From assembly GCA_964460905.1 (NCBI GenBank), contig CAYWRM010000018.1, positions 1 to 64,000 on the forward strand: DNA of 64,000 nt. The letters run 5' to 3'. Position numbers and translations under genes: made by a program. The notes beneath the pieces were generated by a model, which was not told where the DNA came from, made no database searches, and saw only the letters and a program-made list of their open reading frames with translations. Source of the DNA: GCA-002708315 sp964460905 (GTDB lineage Bacteria > Bacteroidota > Bacteroidia > Bacteroidales > F082). Position 1 is the first letter of the stretch, and each line of letters starts with the position of its first letter. Positions 37,161-46,798 of the stretch are shown piece by piece.

Positions 37161-40100
37161 ATGAAAAAATTAACCTTCATATTTGCACTAATTCTGTTGG
37201 GAACAGGAGTTTTAGTTGCCCAATCCAATTTCCACAACATCCACTATCTTGATCCTTATAACCCAGAATATGTGAAAGGAGAGGTGTTAGTTAAGTTTAA
37301 TGATGAGGTTAAGGTTGAGAGCTCGATGAAAAGTGGTGTGGCTAAAACGGGGATTTCTTCTGTAGATGCTATACTTGAGCCATACCAAGCAGAGGCATTT
37401 ACAAAAGTATTTAAAGAAACCCGTGAGCAGCGTAGTAGAAAAACTGTAAGGACAATTCGTGATTTTAAAGGAAACGAAATAGAAGTCCCGGCATTATTCA
37501 ATATCTACAAACTAAAGGTTGACACAATTTGGGATGCAAAACAGATTATTGAAGAATTACAAAAGGACGAGAATATTGAATTTGCAGAACCTAACTATTT
37601 GGTTTATTCCAATGAGATAATGGAAAATGGAATATTACCAGATTTCCCACCAAAATTTACACCACTTCCATCCAATAAAGGAAACAGAGACCCTTATCCC
37701 AACGACCCCCTTTACCAGGACGGCAGCCAATGGTATTTAGATGCTATAGATGCCCCAGCAGTATGGGATAGCGTAACAGGCGACACAACCCAAATAATAG
37801 CCATTATTGACACAGGAGTTGATTGGGATCACCCCGATTTGGATGACAACATATGGACAAATTGGAATGAAATCCCAGACAATGGCATTGATGATGACAA
37901 CAATGGTTACATAGACGACACAAGAGGATGGGACTACATCAACAATGATAACGATCCAAATGATGACAACTCCCACGGAACACATGTAGCAGGAATTGCT
38001 GCTGCTGAGGGAAATAATGAAATTGGCATTTGTGGGGTAGCATTTAATTCTAGAATTATGCCTGTAAAAATGTTACAAAGTTCTGGATCAGGTAACTCAT
38101 CTGATCTTGCCATTGCTATAGAATATGCTAGTGATAATGGGGCAACGGTAATTAATATGAGTTTGGGGAGTTATGGAGAATCACTAACTGTAAAATCAGT
38201 TCTGGAAAATGCCTATGCAGGAACAGGAAGTGGAGGAGGAAGCATGTTGGTTGCAGCTGCAGGGAATGATAGAAAAAAATTAGTACAGGAAGGGATGCCA
38301 GCTGGGAATATGTTTCCTGCTTGCTATTCATTTATTATTGGTGTACAGGCTACTGGGCAAAGTGGAGGCCTCGCAGATTTTTCTAATGTTGACCCATCAG
38401 GTCCGATTGAATATCGCAATCAATGGGGATATCAATATGAGATGAGAGCTCCTGGTACAACGATTATTAGTTGTAAACCAAGTGGAAGTTATTGGAGTAA
38501 AAATGGAACATCTATGGCTTCACCGGAGATTACCGGAGCAGTAGCATTAATACGTCAGCATAGTCCAGGTGACAGTGGAGAAGAGATTTTCGCTAAATTA
38601 ATACAAGGCTCTAACAGCGGATTAGTTAATATATCTAATAGTCTTGGTATAACATTAGTTCCCAATTTAGTTTATGTTGATTATGTTATTGTTGATACGT
38701 TACCCGGTTGTGATGGTGATGGAGTTGTTGATGCGGGTGAAAACATTCAAGTTTATTTTATAGTTAAAAATGCTGGAGGTTTGGTAGATAGTGTTTGGTC
38801 GAAAATCCGCTTTGCACCGTTTGAAGACACAGCTGTTGCTACAATTATTGACAGTACAAGTTACATTGGGGATATCTCTACTTATGCCACAATGACCGGT
38901 TTACTTGATCCTTTAGAAATACATATCGATCCTACGACCGTAAACAACAGGGATATTATGTTTCAGTTGGAGATAGGAGCAAAAAATACGATGCAAATAA
39001 TACAGGTTTTGATTAGATTGACAGTTACTCATGGTGAAAAACTATATGGGATAATTCCTGGGTTAAAAACTCTTTCTAATGAAAAACATTACATAGTGAC
39101 CGATAATGTAGTTTTTGATTCATTAATAATAAACCCTGGAGTAGAAATTAGTATTAGCCCTCAGAAAACAATGATAATAAACACTTTTCTATTAGCGGAA
39201 GGCAAATATGACTCATTAATTTCTTTCAAAAGTAATGGATTATCTGGATGGTATGGAATGCGTTATTTTGGCACACCTTTTTCAACCATTAAGTATTCTG
39301 AATTTCATTCTTTTACAGATAATTTCCTACAAGGGAATATTAATATTGAAAATTGTATTTTTATTGAAGGAAACGGGGCATATTTAAATTATTTATTATC
39401 CGGTTATACAAGAGAATCAACATTTACTAATAATGTTGATTTTTCGTACGATATATATGGGGAGGATTATTTTGAAAATAATATTTGCACAAATAATCAT
39501 TTCATATATGGTAATAATAGCGGCACAGGGCTTTATACTAGTTTTTATTATTATCAATTTGTTAGGCAGAATGTATCGTTTCATAACCTGAATGGGCAAA
39601 GAGAAGAGAGTTTTTCTGCCTCCACCTGGAATTGGGGTATATATAAATTTGCACCAAACTATTATGGCACTATTGATTCAACACAAATCGAAAATCAACT
39701 AATTGATTTTTTTGAATATAATGCACTTGCGGTAACTTCTTGTTTTGATAGTGCTCTCATTCAACCTCCTTCTCAATGTCATGGTATTGTATGGAAAATC
39801 CTTATTAACTCAATTGAAATCAATAAATACGACCATCCATACAATTCAACAATAGGTCTTGGAGTAATAGGAGCTCAAACCCTCAAATTCGATGTGTGTT
39901 TTAATAGATCAATGGACACTACTTACACTCCACTTTTAACATTTGGAGTTAGAGAACCTTATACTCAACATATTGTTGCAGATTCAGCATCATGGAGTTC
40001 CGATTCAACAATCTGGACAGCCTACAAAACTACAGATATGACTACAGGTGATGGTATACAACATGTTAGGGTGGCCAATGCCAGAGATGATGAATATTTT

Positions 40101-41312
40101 GAAATACCAATTGAAAATTCTAGGTTTGAGTTTGTAATCCAAGCTGCTGCCGCAGCGAGTATTGAGTTTTATGCAACCCCCGGCATCGGCAAGGTTGAAC
40201 TGGAATGGCCACCAACCCCATCAGATGATGCTTTGGGCTATAACTTATACCGTTCTTATAATTTAACAGATTCTACTTATAGTGATACATTAATGATTAA
40301 TACAGAACTCATATTGGATACTGTTCATACTGATTATAATGTAATCCCCGATACTACCTATCACTACTTCTATAAAACTTTGGGAACAGATATGCTGGAA
40401 ACAGATTACTCTAAAAAAGTAACTGCCACCCCATTCAATGCAGCCAATGGAGACGCCAACGGCGATTTAGAAGTAAATGTCCTCGATATTACCACAGTTG
40501 TTGCTTATATGCTCAACCAAAGCCCTAATCCGTTCTTATTTGATGCCGCAGATGTTAACTATGATAATGAAATTAATGTGCTGGATATAATTGGTCTAGT
40601 GGGTCTGATAAATGGAAAGAAGAGCATGTCGACTCAGCCATTACCTGAAATAAGCAAAGAATCAGCATATTATTATTTTAATGATAATAAGGTTGGCTTT
40701 GAAAGTAAGGGAAATGTTGCTGCGCTACAATTTAAGTTAAAAGTTAGAAGTGAAAAGTTAAAAATGAAAAAGAACCTTGACAAGTTCAGGATATTTTCAA
40801 TTGCACAAGGTTTTGAATTTGCATACAGTGTTGTAGGGGATGAGATTATAGGCATCCTTTATAGTTTAAGTGGTAGAGAGTTACATGAAGGAATAACAAA
40901 CTTATTCAGATTTGAAGGCGTTGATGTTGACAAAATTGAAATAACTGAAATATTTGGTGGTGACCTAAGTGGTAATTATGTGCCTATTCTGAAAAAAGGA
41001 ACCAGTTCAAATGTATTTTCTACAGATGCTGAACTACAAGCAAGTCCAAATCCATTCACTTTTTCAACTCAAATAAACTATACAGTTCCCGAGAACGGAA
41101 TAGTTGAAATTAGGTTGTTTGATTTGAAAGGCACTGAGATTAATAAACTTGAAAGCGCTTTCCAAAATGCAGGTAAACATAGTATTAATTGGAATGGAAC
41201 AAATGATAATGGACAACAACTCAAATCAGGTATTTATCTGTTACAGCTAAAAGTAAAATCTGTTTCGGGTAATAGTTACAATAAGGAGACTAAGGTTGTA
41301 TTAATAAAGTAA
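37161..41312 (+). CDS. Dockerin- and T9SS-tagged subtilisin-like protease 5
   Basis: This 1383-aa paralog has the triad Asp217, His272 and Ser451 (GTSMASP). The catalytic domain carries a glycine-rich surface insert, AGTGSGGGS (~353-361), before the oxyanion loop. The beta-helix differs most from the others: the LWLVNxSFRV entry strand is replaced by KHYIVTDNVVFDSL and the closing motif is YYGTIDSTQIENQL. The Ig-like domain has an extra loop, NKYDHPYNSTIGLG. The dockerin at ~1098 has loops DANGDLEVNVLD and DVNYDNEINVLD. The sorting domain starts ASPNPFTFSTQ. The stop codon abuts the reading frame of the cohesin-like protein gene that follows. Confidence 0.85.
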   Translation: MKKLTFIFALILLGTGVLVAQSNFHNIHYLDPYNPEYVKGEVLVKFNDEVKVESSMKSGVAKTGISSVDAILEPYQAEAFTKVFKETREQRSRKTVRTIRDFKGNEIEVPALFNIYKLKVDTIWDAKQIIEELQKDENIEFAEPNYLVYSNEIMENGILPDFPPKFTPLPSNKGNRDPYPNDPLYQDGSQWYLDAIDAPAVWDSVTGDTTQIIAIIDTGVDWDHPDLDDNIWTNWNEIPDNGIDDDNNGYIDDTRGWDYINNDNDPNDDNSHGTHVAGIAAAEGNNEIGICGVAFNSRIMPVKMLQSSGSGNSSDLAIAIEYASDNGATVINMSLGSYGESLTVKSVLENAYAGTGSGGGSMLVAAAGNDRKKLVQEGMPAGNMFPACYSFIIGVQATGQSGGLADFSNVDPSGPIEYRNQWGYQYEMRAPGTTIISCKPSGSYWSKNGTSMASPEITGAVALIRQHSPGDSGEEIFAKLIQGSNSGLVNISNSLGITLVPNLVYVDYVIVDTLPGCDGDGVVDAGENIQVYFIVKNAGGLVDSVWSKIRFAPFEDTAVATIIDSTSYIGDISTYATMTGLLDPLEIHIDPTTVNNRDIMFQLEIGAKNTMQIIQVLIRLTVTHGEKLYGIIPGLKTLSNEKHYIVTDNVVFDSLIINPGVEISISPQKTMIINTFLLAEGKYDSLISFKSNGLSGWYGMRYFGTPFSTIKYSEFHSFTDNFLQGNINIENCIFIEGNGAYLNYLLSGYTRESTFTNNVDFSYDIYGEDYFENNICTNNHFIYGNNSGTGLYTSFYYYQFVRQNVSFHNLNGQREESFSASTWNWGIYKFAPNYYGTIDSTQIENQLIDFFEYNALAVTSCFDSALIQPPSQCHGIVWKILINSIEINKYDHPYNSTIGLGVIGAQTLKFDVCFNRSMDTTYTPLLTFGVREPYTQHIVADSASWSSDSTIWTAYKTTDMTTGDGIQHVRVANARDDEYFEIPIENSRFEFVIQAAAAASIEFYATPGIGKVELEWPPTPSDDALGYNLYRSYNLTDSTYSDTLMINTELILDTVHTDYNVIPDTTYHYFYKTLGTDMLETDYSKKVTATPFNAANGDANGDLEVNVLDITTVVAYMLNQSPNPFLFDAADVNYDNEINVLDIIGLVGLINGKKSMSTQPLPEISKESAYYYFNDNKVGFESKGNVAALQFKLKVRSEKLKMKKNLDKFRIFSIAQGFEFAYSVVGDEIIGILYSLSGRELHEGITNLFRFEGVDVDKIEITEIFGGDLSGNYVPILKKGTSSNVFSTDAELQASPNPFTFSTQINYTVPENGIVEIRLFDLKGTEINKLESAFQNAGKHSINWNGTNDNGQQLKSGIYLLQLKVKSVSGNSYNKETKVVLIK

Positions 41313-41318
41313 TTGGTT

Positions 41319-42377
41319 ATGAGAATGAATATAGAAAGTAAAATAGAAGACCATTTCAGCATCCTACATGAAGTATTTGTCATTCTGAGTGTAAGCGAAG
41401 AATCTCTACAAGTACTAATTAATCTCCTACGGAGATTCTTCACTGCGTTCAGAATGACAATAACTCGGCTTTGTCATTTCGACAGCATGGAGAAATCTCC
41501 TGAGATTATGGTTCTTGCACAGGAGATTTCTCCTTATAGTCGAAATGACAACAAGGCTTATGGTAATGACAACCATATTTTTTGTATTCAACCATCGTTT
41601 TCTAGTATCTCTAGATTAACCCTAATTCTTTGCTTATCAGCACTTAGCGTAGTTATTTCAGCTCAAAATATCATGCAAATTAAAAATGCTCAGGGTGTTA
41701 TAAACAGTAGTGTTGTAATACCAATTTCAATTACAAACGATGAGGAATTTATTTCATTTCAGTGCGATGTGTTATTGCCCGATGGTTTTACCTATATCCC
41801 CAATAGCATTACATTAACCACACGAAGTGTTGATCATGTTGTTAATGTAACGAACATTGAAAATAATGCAATAAGAATATTATCGTATTCATTAAATAAT
41901 ACAGCATTCCTTGCCGATTCGGGTGATGTTGCAACTATTGGACTTACCACTCCTCAAAATGAAGGTGAATTTACAATTGGGATAAACAATGGTATTATTG
42001 GTAATTCGGAATCGGTTAATATACTAGATAGTATTGTTAACGGGGATATTGCCATTGGGCCAATTGGAATTAATGACAATACCTTTGAAGAAGGAAAAAT
42101 TATATGTTTTCCAAACCCCTTTACTGATTTTATTACAATACAATTAAACTCTGATAATATTCAAGCTCTCAAATTACAAGTGGTTGATACTAAAGGAGTG
42201 CTATTAAGTACACATGATATTGCGAAATATGAGAACGAATCAAATAGTTTTAGTTTTAGTAGTCGCAACTTATTAGGCAATAACCCATCAAACGGATCCT
42301 ACTTTGTTCAGGTTGCGTTTAATGATGGAACAAGAGAATATTCAACAGTTACAATAATTCAATTTAAAAAGGACTGA
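41319..42377 (+). CDS. Secreted single-cohesin-like protein with T9SS sorting domain
   Basis: A probable small scaffold protein. The cohesin-like module (~118-235) has SSVVIPISITNDEEFISFQC, LLPDGFTYIPNS, an R-x-x-D-H motif (RSVDHVV) and AIRILSYSLNNTAFLADSGD. The T9SS domain begins CFPNPFTDFITIQLN (~265). The 5' end is anomalous: the open frame starts within 7 bp of protease 5 and runs through a 175-bp palindromic repeat, giving ~90 odd residues (VILSVSEESLQ, CHFDSMEKSPE) ahead of a clear signal peptide (LTLILCLSALSVVISAQ, ~100-117). No ATG, GTG or TTG lies just before the signal peptide in frame. The native start was probably displaced by the repeat, or translation proceeds through it. The ATG of the next gene follows after 1 bp. 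Confidence 0.7.
   Translation: MRMNIESKIEDHFSILHEVFVILSVSEESLQVLINLLRRFFTAFRMTITRLCHFDSMEKSPEIMVLAQEISPYSRNDNKAYGNDNHIFCIQPSFSSISRLTLILCLSALSVVISAQNIMQIKNAQGVINSSVVIPISITNDEEFISFQCDVLLPDGFTYIPNSITLTTRSVDHVVNVTNIENNAIRILSYSLNNTAFLADSGDVATIGLTTPQNEGEFTIGINNGIIGNSESVNILDSIVNGDIAIGPIGINDNTFEEGKIICFPNPFTDFITIQLNSDNIQALKLQVVDTKGVLLSTHDIAKYENESNSFSFSSRNLLGNNPSNGSYFVQVAFNDGTREYSTVTIIQFKKD
41378..41552. repeat. Two palindromic repeats forming the 5' part of the cohesin-like gene
   Basis: Arms TGTCATTCTGAGTG/TTCAGAATGACA and TTGTCATTTCGACAG/AGTCGAAATGACA surround GAAGAATCTC/GAGATTCTTC and GGAGAAATCTCC/GGAGATTTCTCC, exactly as at 36935-37128. The reading frame of the cohesin-like protein continues through both without a stop. 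Confidence 0.75.
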
Positions 42378-42378
42378 C

Positions 42379-45300
42379 ATGAAACGACATATATTATTTT
42401 CAATTGTGCTTTTTGTTGTTATACTCCTATCAGCAAAAGGTATATTTGCGACGAACACACTTGAACTTATAGGAGGGCAAGTGGTCGTAAACTCTACTGC
42501 TTCAATTTCTGTGATTATGGCAAACAATGATGATATTGTTGCCTTTCAAATAGATATTCCTATTCCAGCAGAGTTAAGCTATATTGCAGGTACAGCCACA
42601 TACGATTCAGCAAGAATAACTGACCATAGACTTAGCGATACATTACTTCCTACCGGAGTGCTAAGAATAATTGGTTATTCAATGTCAAATGACCCGTTTA
42701 TTGGAAGTACAGGAGAATTGGTTTCTTTTCAGCTTCAGGCAAGCTCATTACCCGGTACATATTCGTTAAATTTTACAACTGCAGTACTAGGAAACGATCA
42801 GTCAATAAATGTACTTACAGGCACTCAAAATGGATCATTAACCGTCATGGGTCCAGATATTTCAACTAGTAGTTCATCAGTTGATTTTGGCAGAGTTCCT
42901 TTACTTGGAACTAACGACAGGTATGTAACAATTTATAATACAGGAAATACAGATTTAGATATTACACAAATAGCTTCTTCGAGTCAATATTTTACAGTTA
43001 TAGGATCAACTGCAACTACAATCAGTGGAGGATCTAATTCAAGCCTTCACCTTCATTTTAGTTCGGAAGTAAAGAATACTTATGATGATACTTTGACAAT
43101 TCACTCAGATGATGCTGATCAGGGTAAAATAGAAATTTACTTGTCGGCAGTTGCTTTTGCTGTAAATGAATTACATACCGGAAATATGTCAGCATTTTCT
43201 GGCGATTACACAACACTTGAGTTTGCAATAAATAACATGGAACCAATAGTTGGTTTTCAATTTGATTTAAATTTGCCCTCATCTTTAAGTTTTGCTGAGG
43301 ATTCAGCCTTTTTGTCTGACAGAAAAGCTAATCACAAAATATCAGCTAACATGATTAATAATAACACCTTGAGAGTAGTTGCTTATTCAGAAGATAACCA
43401 AAAATTAATTGGCTATGATGGGGCGGTTCTTGAGCTTGGTTTCAATATTGAAGGTATTGGCGGTTATTATGGAATAAGTATCAGTAACGTTGTTGTTGGC
43501 GACACATTGGGTTTAAATGCTGTTTCTGACTTTACAGGAGGGAGTTTGCAAATAGGAGCAGCAGATATATCCGTAACAAGTTCAGTGAATTTTGGTGACG
43601 TGTCAATATTGGGTTCTTCCACAGAAAGCCTTACAATTAATAATTATGGTAATGATACATTGGAAGTTGGATCATTACAATTTTCCAATTCAAGTTTTTC
43701 ATCAACCCAAGCATTGCCATTGTTAATTAATCCAAGTAGTTCATCACCCATAAATATAACATTTAGTAATGCAACAGAAACAGCTGTTACAGGCACAGTA
43801 AGACTTTTTAGTAATGACCCGGATGAAAACCCTACTACAGTAAATCTATCAGGCAATGCTTACATACCAAATTACATAAGTGTTAAGGATTCGATGTATA
43901 GTTATGGCGACACAATGTATGTTGATATTAATGTAGATAATTTGGAGTCGTTTACAGGATTTCAATTCGATTTAAACTATTCAGATTCGCTTACGTTTTT
44001 AGCCAATCTTACACAACTTGGACAGCGAGCCACCAATCATGCGATTCAGGTAAATGAAGTAGATTCAAATACTGTCAGGCTATTTGCCTATAGTTTATCA
44101 CAAACAGAAATTTCAGGAAATAGTGGATCAATTGTAAGACTTCCATTTGTTGGCGATTCGGCAGTTTATGGTTCTATACTCATTACTTTGGATAGCGCAC
44201 TTTTAGGAAACGCACAATCACAAGATATTCTTTGGGGAATGAATAATAATTCCATTATTATCGCAAGACCACAGGAAATTGTATTGCAAGCAGGGTGGAA
44301 TATTTTCTCCACAAACGTTTCACCATATTACATGAATATAGACTCCATACTTTATCAACAAATGAGTGATGGTAATCTGGTAAAAGTTATGGATGAAGAA
44401 GGTGGTTTTCTTCAAAACATTGAAGTTATTGGTTGGATGAACACAATTGGTGACCTTAAAATAACAGATGGTTATTATCTAAAGGTAGTTGATACAGACA
44501 CAATCGCCTGTGAAGGAGATCCAGTTATTGCTCCAGTTACAATTCCCTTATCGTCAGGGTGGAATATAATGGGGTATCCATTGATAAGTGAGCAGGATGC
44601 ATTACAAGCATTACAATCCCTGATTAATAACGGAACATTATATAAAATAATGGATGAACAAGGAGGGTTTATACAAAGCATTGAAGGTTTGGGATGGCTA
44701 AATACCATTGGCGATTTTGAACCAGGAGAAGGGTATTATTTGAAGGTTAATTCAAGTACAAATCTCACTTTGGATGAATCTGCGTCTAAAAGTAAACTAC
44801 AATTAAATGAAAACATTCCATTAACCTATTTTAGTCCAATTCAGGGGGAAGCTATTTATAATCCCATGAATTTTGTGCTGAAGCTCGAAAATGAAACAAG
44901 CAGTATAATAACCATTGGAGATGAAATAGCAATATTTGATGGTGAGTTTTGTGTGGGAGCAGCAGTAATTTCAGAAAATAGTCAAGAATATATTTCAATT
45001 GTTACTTCCATGAATGACAATGACTTAGATGGGAAAGATGGTTTTGCAAGTGGTAATGAGTTTAATTTTCGATTCTGGAATAATGAAACAAACGAACTTT
45101 ATGCAAATGTTACTCCTGATAATCAGAATAGCACAACTATTTTTCAACCACTTGAAACATATGTAGGAAACCTGTCAACAAACGCTATAGGAATTAAAGA
45201 ATCAGATGACAATAAGAATGGCATTCTAAATATCATTGTTGCACCAAATCCTGTTAAAAATAAGTTGAAACTTTACTGTTTGTTATTGGATGAGGGCTAT

Positions 45301-45492
45301 GCGTGGGTACATATTTATGATGCGTCAGGAAAGGAATTACTATCAAATAAGTATGAGGAACAAAAGATTGGTTGGAATTCAATAATAATTAACACTGATG
45401 TTTTAAGATCAGGACTTTTTGTTGGTAAAATAGTATTTACAACCCATGATAATAAAATAAGTACAGGTCATTTTAAATTTGTTAAGATGTGA
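42379..45492 (+). CDS. Scaffoldin-like protein with three cohesin-like modules and T9SS sorting domain
   Basis: This 1037-aa secreted protein has a signal peptide 1-25. Cohesin-like modules lie at ~28-155, ~260-392 and ~497-630, each with the pattern xFQxDxxxPxxL, an R-x-x-x-H motif (ITDHRL, RKANHKI, RATNHAI) and VRxxxYS followed by a glycine pair. Between them are two Hydin/choice-of-anchor-D-type Ig modules (~157-255, ~396-492, both starting VDFG/VNFG). Two tandem ~85-residue repeats follow at ~635-800 (QAGWNIFSTN/SSGWNIMGYP, KVMDEEGGFLQ/KIMDEQGGFIQ, EGYYLKV). Next is the beta-sandwich domain also present in the first cargo protein (GDEIAIFDGEFCVGA, ~855), and a T9SS domain (APNPVKNKLKL to the end). 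It is proposed to bind the dockerins of the five upstream proteases. The ATG lies 1 bp after the previous stop. Confidence 0.75.
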   Translation: MKRHILFSIVLFVVILLSAKGIFATNTLELIGGQVVVNSTASISVIMANNDDIVAFQIDIPIPAELSYIAGTATYDSARITDHRLSDTLLPTGVLRIIGYSMSNDPFIGSTGELVSFQLQASSLPGTYSLNFTTAVLGNDQSINVLTGTQNGSLTVMGPDISTSSSSVDFGRVPLLGTNDRYVTIYNTGNTDLDITQIASSSQYFTVIGSTATTISGGSNSSLHLHFSSEVKNTYDDTLTIHSDDADQGKIEIYLSAVAFAVNELHTGNMSAFSGDYTTLEFAINNMEPIVGFQFDLNLPSSLSFAEDSAFLSDRKANHKISANMINNNTLRVVAYSEDNQKLIGYDGAVLELGFNIEGIGGYYGISISNVVVGDTLGLNAVSDFTGGSLQIGAADISVTSSVNFGDVSILGSSTESLTINNYGNDTLEVGSLQFSNSSFSSTQALPLLINPSSSSPINITFSNATETAVTGTVRLFSNDPDENPTTVNLSGNAYIPNYISVKDSMYSYGDTMYVDINVDNLESFTGFQFDLNYSDSLTFLANLTQLGQRATNHAIQVNEVDSNTVRLFAYSLSQTEISGNSGSIVRLPFVGDSAVYGSILITLDSALLGNAQSQDILWGMNNNSIIIARPQEIVLQAGWNIFSTNVSPYYMNIDSILYQQMSDGNLVKVMDEEGGFLQNIEVIGWMNTIGDLKITDGYYLKVVDTDTIACEGDPVIAPVTIPLSSGWNIMGYPLISEQDALQALQSLINNGTLYKIMDEQGGFIQSIEGLGWLNTIGDFEPGEGYYLKVNSSTNLTLDESASKSKLQLNENIPLTYFSPIQGEAIYNPMNFVLKLENETSSIITIGDEIAIFDGEFCVGAAVISENSQEYISIVTSMNDNDLDGKDGFASGNEFNFRFWNNETNELYANVTPDNQNSTTIFQPLETYVGNLSTNAIGIKESDDNKNGILNIIVAPNPVKNKLKLYCLLLDEGYAWVHIYDASGKELLSNKYEEQKIGWNSIIINTDVLRSGLFVGKIVFTTHDNKISTGHFKFVKM

Positions 45493-45921
45493 GTACCGGA
45501 ATGAAGAGCACTTGCGAACAAGGAATGAAGGAAAATCGATATTGAAAGAACGACATTGGAGAATTTTCAAAGACTGCAGAAGCAAAACAAAGAACAAAAT
45601 CTGTAAGACAATAATAAGACGGTAATAAATCTTATACTTCTTACACTTTTTAAGGCACTATCCTGCTAAGCGTGTAAAATTACAATCGTAGTAGTACTTT
45701 TTTTATTTAAACATATATCATTGAATATCTGCTGATACAATTCGCACGATTACGGTAAAATAACTCAATCATCATAGTCTTGCGTTATTTGTAACCTTCA
45801 CATTTTAGAATTTTCCCCACCATTCACCCAATAAAATGAATAGGAGTAAAACAAAATCCAGTTCTTTTGCTTTCGATATTATTTTATGTTGACACAACAA
45901 TAAAAAAAAAGACCCCCTAAA

Positions 45922-45996
45922 TTACATAATATGAGTTATAGTCCAACAACCCTGCAAGCCCCCTGACGGCAATTGGCCTATAACAATATTATGTAA
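45922..45996. repeat. Imperfect inverted repeat with ~20-bp arms
   Basis: TTACATAATATGAGTTATAG (45922-45941) is complementary to CTATAACAATATTATGTAA (45978-45996) apart from a short mismatch. An inner CCAA/TTGG extends the stem. The loop is GC-rich (CCCTGCAAGCCCCCTGACGG). Such a structure may be an RNA fold or a recombination/nicking site. Confidence 0.6.
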
Positions 45997-46731
45997 AATA
46001 GCCACCGACCCACCACACCGGCTTACCCTGACCCTACAAAAAAACATCCCACCGCTCGCAGCTCCAACCCAATATGTTTTATTGCCTTCACACCAAGAAG
46101 ACGCATTAGTAACGCTCAACTTCTCCGCCTTGCTCCGTTCCAGCTTTGCAACATTCCGCTCCCCGAAAAGCCAAACCCTCACATTAAACTTTTTAAACGC
46201 TTTAAACAGCTTTGAAAATTAAAGCAGTTTAACTGCAAGCAGACGCTAAAAGTATAATGTTCTCCATGCTCCATTATAGCAAAGCCAGTACTCACAAGCC
46301 AAGCCGTTCGCTTTTAGAATCATTAGCGAAAAATATCCAACCCTGACCCCTTTTTAAAATGTGAACTAAAACAAATATATTGATATCAAACCATACAGTA
46401 CAGCCTCATTCACTCCGCTACATTTCACTATACATTCGTTATTCCTTAGCTTATAAGTTTATTTCACCCACCACAAAAAACCTCCGTTCCTAATGCTCTG
46501 ACAATTCACTCATTAACTCCTTAACACGAAACCACAAACCATTGAACCAATTTATTCATTGCCAGTACATTACTCACCCCACAATAAACACATAATCACG
46601 TCAACCTCATGTAACCTTTCATTCCGCTACATTCATTTCACCAGTACAGTATTCCACCATGTTCCAAAACATATTCAGTCACAGAAAGTATGATTAAGTC
46701 AACACAAAAATAAAATGCCACCTCACAAAAA

Positions 46732-46798
46732 AATAGTCTGGTTAAACAAACTGCATTGCCAACATTCCCACATAATACAGTAGCTTAACCAAACTATT
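46732..46798. repeat. Inverted repeat AATAGTCTGGTTAAAC / GCTTAACCAAACTATT
   Basis: Sixteen-base arms with 14 complementary positions are separated by 35 bases. It lies in the C-rich region. No T tract follows on either strand, so it is not an obvious terminator. Confidence 0.5.

Noticed and set aside
20045..41312. A polysaccharide-degrading cellulosome or PUL
   Set aside because: Dockerins and beta-helices suggest it at first, but all five catalytic domains are S8 proteases. The beta-helix parts show no pectate-lyase active-site pattern, and no SusC/SusD or glycoside hydrolase gene is present.
20045..41312. Recent gene conversion homogenising the five proteases
   Set aside because: The near-identical protein segments differ at many silent positions, which is better explained by purifying selection.
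45922..45996. Integron attC site
   Set aside because: The arms end GTTATAG and CTATAAC, but in the order opposite to attC (RYYYAAC first). No integron integrase is nearby. Kept only as one hypothesis for the inverted repeat.
45922..46182. 86-codon minus-strand reading frame as a gene
   Set aside because: It overlaps the large inverted repeat, lies in a composition-skewed block and has no ribosome site or recognisable domain.
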